Source: Pseudomonadota bacterium (lineage in GTDB: Bacteria; Myxococcota_A; UBA796; CAJQPC01). Taken from it: a stretch of DNA of 64,000 nucleotides. The stretch covers positions 1-64,000 of the forward strand of contig JAAESX010000343.1 of NCBI GenBank assembly GCA_024228935.1, written 5' to 3'. Positions within the stretch are counted from its first letter, which is position 1, and each line of letters begins with the position of its first letter. The notes beneath the pieces are model-generated. The model was not told the origin of the DNA and ran no database searches. It worked only from the letters and a program-made list of their open reading frames with translations. The position numbers and the translations under genes are program-made. Below are positions 61,364 to 64,000 of the stretch, piece by piece.

Positions 61364-62808
61364 TGGAGCCCATCGTCGAGCCTCTGGCGGCCTGGAAGAC
61401 GGTCCTGCCGGCGCTGCCCGCGCTCGCTCTGCTGCTGTTCGGCGTGTTCCGGGTCCGTCTCGCCGTCTCGCCGAGTCGCTGGTTCGCGCTCGTGCTGGCT
61501 CCGGCCGCGGCGGTTCGGCTGTTGTGGATGCCCATCTCACGGCACGTCTTCGACGGGCACGAGGCCGAGTACCTCGACCTGTGGATGGGCACGCGCGAGC
61601 TGACCCAGGGCGGCACGATGCTGTACCCGGCGATGCAGTGGCTGTACCGGGGGCTGGGCGTGGTCCTGCCGCTGCAGAACGGGCCGCTGATGCTGAACCT
61701 GGCGGCCTCGCTGGTCGCCATCAGCGCGCTCTATGGCTTCGTCAGCCGGCTGTCCGAGGAGCGCATCGGGCTCGCATCGGCCGTGCTCCTGGGGCTGTGG
61801 GGGACCCACGCGTTCTGGTCGTCCTCGGCCTACAACGTGATGATCCCCCACGCGCTGGCGCTGGTCGCGCTGTGGGGGCTGGCCGTTCTCGTCGACGAGG
61901 AGGACCACCGGCTGGGAGCGGCCTGTGTCGCGGGAGGTGCGGCCGCGTTGGCGGTCGCGTGCCGCGTCGAGTCCGTCCTCATCGCTCCGGTCGGCGTCGC
62001 CCTGCTGGCCGTGGCCCGACCGAAGAAGGTCGCGCTGTGGCTCCCCCCGCTGATCCTCGGGGCGCTCCTGGGGGCGGCTGCTGCTGCCCTGGTCCTGGTC
62101 CCGGGCGGCACGGTCGCTCCCGGCGCGGGTCAGCGCTCGGCGGCGTTCGCGGTCAACCAGTCGCTCCTGGCCTACTTCGCCCCATTTGACCGGGCCTGGA
62201 CCTGGCTCCCCCTGCTCGTCGGGGCCGGCCTGGGCGCCCGTCGGTACCCCCGTCTGTTCGTGCCGCTGATCCTGTTCGTGCCCGCGATGCACCTCGTGTT
62301 CGCGACCTTCGACGACTACGGCTTCCGGCACCAGATCACGTCGCTGGCCGCGCTCGCGGCGCTTCTCGCCGGGCTGGTCCTGGACCGCCGCGCCTGGGTC
62401 CTGTTGCCGGTCGCGGGCGTCGCATTGCTGCTGCACACCCAGGACGTCGCCTCGCGGTACTACGCCTCGGAGCAGGTCTATGGCGAGAGCCTGGACATGG
62501 AGCTTCCTCGCCGAGGCCTGTCCAGTCTCGGTGGCTGCGCGCTGGTGAACGAGGACAGCCGCGTCGTCCCCGAGGAGCAGCAGCTCTCCCACTTCAACCT
62601 GGTGGAGCCCGAGGAGGAGGCGCGCCTGCGCACTGAGCACGGCTGCATCCACTGGCTGCGGACGGTCCAGGATCATCGCTGGTCGAGCCGCGGAGTGCGC
62701 GCCCGGACGCTGCGGCTGGAGCATCTGTACGAGCTCACGCCGCTCGCCGTGATCACCGATGAGAGCGGCTTCGTCGGCGAGCTGGTCGAGGTCGGCGCGA
62801 GGAAGTGA
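61363..62808 (+). CDS. Multi-spanning membrane protein, GT39-like
   Basis: 481 residues; ATG 61363 shares one base with the upstream TGA. Ten to eleven helices; the first loop has 'FDGHEAEYLDLWMGT' with an acidic pair, and 'LQNGPLMLNLAASLVAI' follows, as in GT39/PMT-type enzymes. A C-terminal soluble tail (about 385-481) with two Cys. Coupled to its paralogue at 59942. No nucleotide-sugar or flippase genes are close by. Confidence 0.7.
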   Translation: MEPIVEPLAAWKTVLPALPALALLLFGVFRVRLAVSPSRWFALVLAPAAAVRLLWMPISRHVFDGHEAEYLDLWMGTRELTQGGTMLYPAMQWLYRGLGVVLPLQNGPLMLNLAASLVAISALYGFVSRLSEERIGLASAVLLGLWGTHAFWSSSAYNVMIPHALALVALWGLAVLVDEEDHRLGAACVAGGAAALAVACRVESVLIAPVGVALLAVARPKKVALWLPPLILGALLGAAAAALVLVPGGTVAPGAGQRSAAFAVNQSLLAYFAPFDRAWTWLPLLVGAGLGARRYPRLFVPLILFVPAMHLVFATFDDYGFRHQITSLAALAALLAGLVLDRRAWVLLPVAGVALLLHTQDVASRYYASEQVYGESLDMELPRRGLSSLGGCALVNEDSRVVPEEQQLSHFNLVEPEEEARLRTEHGCIHWLRTVQDHRWSSRGVRARTLRLEHLYELTPLAVITDESGFVGELVEVGARK

Positions 62809-62896
62809 GTGAACGGCGGGTGAACGGCCTTGCACAGCCTTTCTGCGGGGCTACCTTGGAACCGTTGGCCCGGCTCAGGACTCCAGACCCTCGACC

Positions 62897-64000
62897 GTGA
62901 TCGAGCTCACCCCCATCATCGAGGCGCTGCGCCGGCTGGTGCGACGCCAGCGGACGCTCGCCGTCGTGTGCGGCGCTCTGGCCTCCATGGCCGGGCTCCT
63001 CGTCCTGTGGAGCGGGGCGCTGGGCCTGGCGGCAGGTGGCGTCGATCGGTTCACGTCCCGGCGCGTCCTGGTCGCTGCGCTCGTCGTCCTGGTGGCCACC
63101 GGGCTCTGGCGGCTGGTCGTCTCCTGGCGTTCGGCGGGGGATCTCCGCCGACAGGCCGAGCGGGTCGAGGCGGAGCGTCCGGCGCTGCGAGGTCGTCTCT
63201 TCGTGCTCCTCGACCGACGCGGTGGGCTCCTCGCCGGGGACAGCGCGTCGCTGCTCGAGCTCGCGCAGGCCCGGGCGATGGCCGCCATCGAGGGCCTGCT
63301 GCCCAACCAGATCCACCCTGTCCAGCAGCTGCGTCCGTTCGTCGCCGTGGCCGGAGTCGCCGGGCTCGGGTGGTTCATCGCCGCCCTGATCGCGCCGATG
63401 GGTCCGATCGACACGCTGGCCTGGCTCGGCGGCGAGGCCCGCGCGATCACCGTCGCCGAGCTCGACGAGACGGTCCAGGTCCTGCCGACCGCGCTGCTCG
63501 GCGACATCACGCTCGAGTACACCTACCCGGAGTACACCGGGCTCCCCGCGTTCGTCGTGCCCAACAGCAACGGCACGATCCACGGACCCCCGGGCACCTC
63601 GGTCCGCATCACGGCCCGCACGGCCGAGCGGTACGACGCCGCCGCGCTCCAGTACGGCGAGGGGGCCCCAGACGAGGCCGAGCTCGACGGTGGCCGTGAT
63701 CTCTCGGGAACGCTCGTCATCTCGATGGACGGCGTCTACCGCTTCATCCTCCAGCGCGGCGCCGGGCGAGCCGTCTCCCCCGACTTCGCGGTCGTGGTCG
63801 AGCCCGACAACCCGCCGGTCGTCGACGTCGTCGCGCCCTCGGACCGACTCGAGGTGACGCTCGACGAGATCATCCAGCTCGAGTGGTCGGCCCGGGATGA
63901 CTTCGGGCTCGCCGCCATCACGGCCGTGGTGCGGAGGAAGGGCATTCCGCTCGAGGGCGGGGACCGGCGGATCCCGACGCAGTGGGCGGGCGAGCTGGGC
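62897..64000 (+). CDS. DUF4175-like membrane protein (5' part)
   Basis: The frame is open from GTG 62897 to the window end (368 codons). Three membrane helices (about 22-43, 55-73, 150-170), a linker helix rich in Arg/Glu ('RRQAERVEAERPALRGRL'), then Ig-like strands with the family mark 'LEYTYPEYTGLP' and 'DNPPVVDVVAPSD'. This layout fits DUF4175-type proteins found with MoxR/VWA genes in Myxococcota and alpha-proteobacteria, function unknown. The GTG lacks a strong ribosome site; 88 bases separate it from the previous gene. The C-terminus is outside the window. Confidence 0.75.
   Translation, partial: MIELTPIIEALRRLVRRQRTLAVVCGALASMAGLLVLWSGALGLAAGGVDRFTSRRVLVAALVVLVATGLWRLVVSWRSAGDLRRQAERVEAERPALRGRLFVLLDRRGGLLAGDSASLLELAQARAMAAIEGLLPNQIHPVQQLRPFVAVAGVAGLGWFIAALIAPMGPIDTLAWLGGEARAITVAELDETVQVLPTALLGDITLEYTYPEYTGLPAFVVPNSNGTIHGPPGTSVRITARTAERYDAAALQYGEGAPDEAELDGGRDLSGTLVISMDGVYRFILQRGAGRAVSPDFAVVVEPDNPPVVDVVAPSDRLEVTLDEIIQLEWSARDDFGLAAITAVVRRKGIPLEGGDRRIPTQWAGELG

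Overview
The window is GC-rich bacterial chromosome, with G or C at most third codon positions. It looks like Myxococcota or a related former delta-proteobacterium. The clues are two proteins with MYXO-CTERM-like tails, AgmX/PglI-type C-terminal domains, a LexA box resembling the published Myxococcus xanthus consensus, paired ArsA-type ATPases, a sigma54 activator plus a sigma54-type promoter, and many small lipoproteins. The assignment is inference; no rRNA or marker alignment was possible. I see no tRNA, rRNA, CRISPR array, insertion sequence, prophage or plasmid feature. About 61 genes fill the window; the longest stretches without a gene are 43998-44273 and 48675-48945.

Layout. 1-6.7 kb: end of an AgmX-like gene, a small secreted protein, a beta-barrel, galE (reverse) and ftsK. 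6.9-8.9 kb: lolA-rimO. 8.9-15.5 kb (reverse): a cell-envelope operon murI-ftsE-ftsX-envC-like-ctp-yibQ-like-GT2 joined by 4-base stop/start overlaps. 15.5-20 kb: nadD-HAD, a kelch-like lipoprotein, a YfiH/PgeF protein and a TPR lipoprotein. 20-24.5 kb: a very large beta-helix lipoprotein and a carboxyltransferase (pccB-like). 24.6-27.9 kb: a translation operon rpsP-khpA-rimM-trmD-rplS-yraN-rsmI.

27.9-36.4 kb: beta-barrels, an NtrC-type regulator, a TlpA-like thioredoxin, a lipid-anchored trimeric-adhesin-like protein, a double-discoidin-like protein and a VWA lipoprotein. 36.4-44 kb: an ArsA ATPase pair, then fmdB-folD-gcvT-gcvH-gcvP for one-carbon and glycine metabolism. 44.3-47.7 kb: an amidase with a MYXO-CTERM-like tail, an AgmX-domain lipoprotein and a multi-spanning membrane protein. 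47.8-51.5 kb: a sigma70-family factor behind a near-consensus sigma54 promoter, an HExxH lipoprotein, an ExbB/ExbD (TolQ/TolR) pair and FtsB. 51.5-64 kb: lipoproteins including a PHM-like copper monooxygenase with a cytochrome-like partner, a VWA protein, lexA, a MYXO-CTERM-like protease, two cyclic-nucleotide-binding proteins, a histidine kinase, two multi-spanning membrane proteins and the start of a DUF4175-like gene.

Most genes are housekeeping (division, peptidoglycan, translation, one-carbon metabolism). They alternate with poorly characterised surface and periplasmic proteins, many with very short, uncharged signal peptides. Convergent neighbours are packed so tightly that stop codons often interlock. 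The most notable items are the sigma54-to-sigma70 regulatory region at 48.67-48.95 kb, the lipid-anchored 'inverted' trimeric-adhesin-like protein at 32.6-34.3 kb, and the copper-monooxygenase/cytochrome-like lipoprotein pair at 52.0-53.4 kb.
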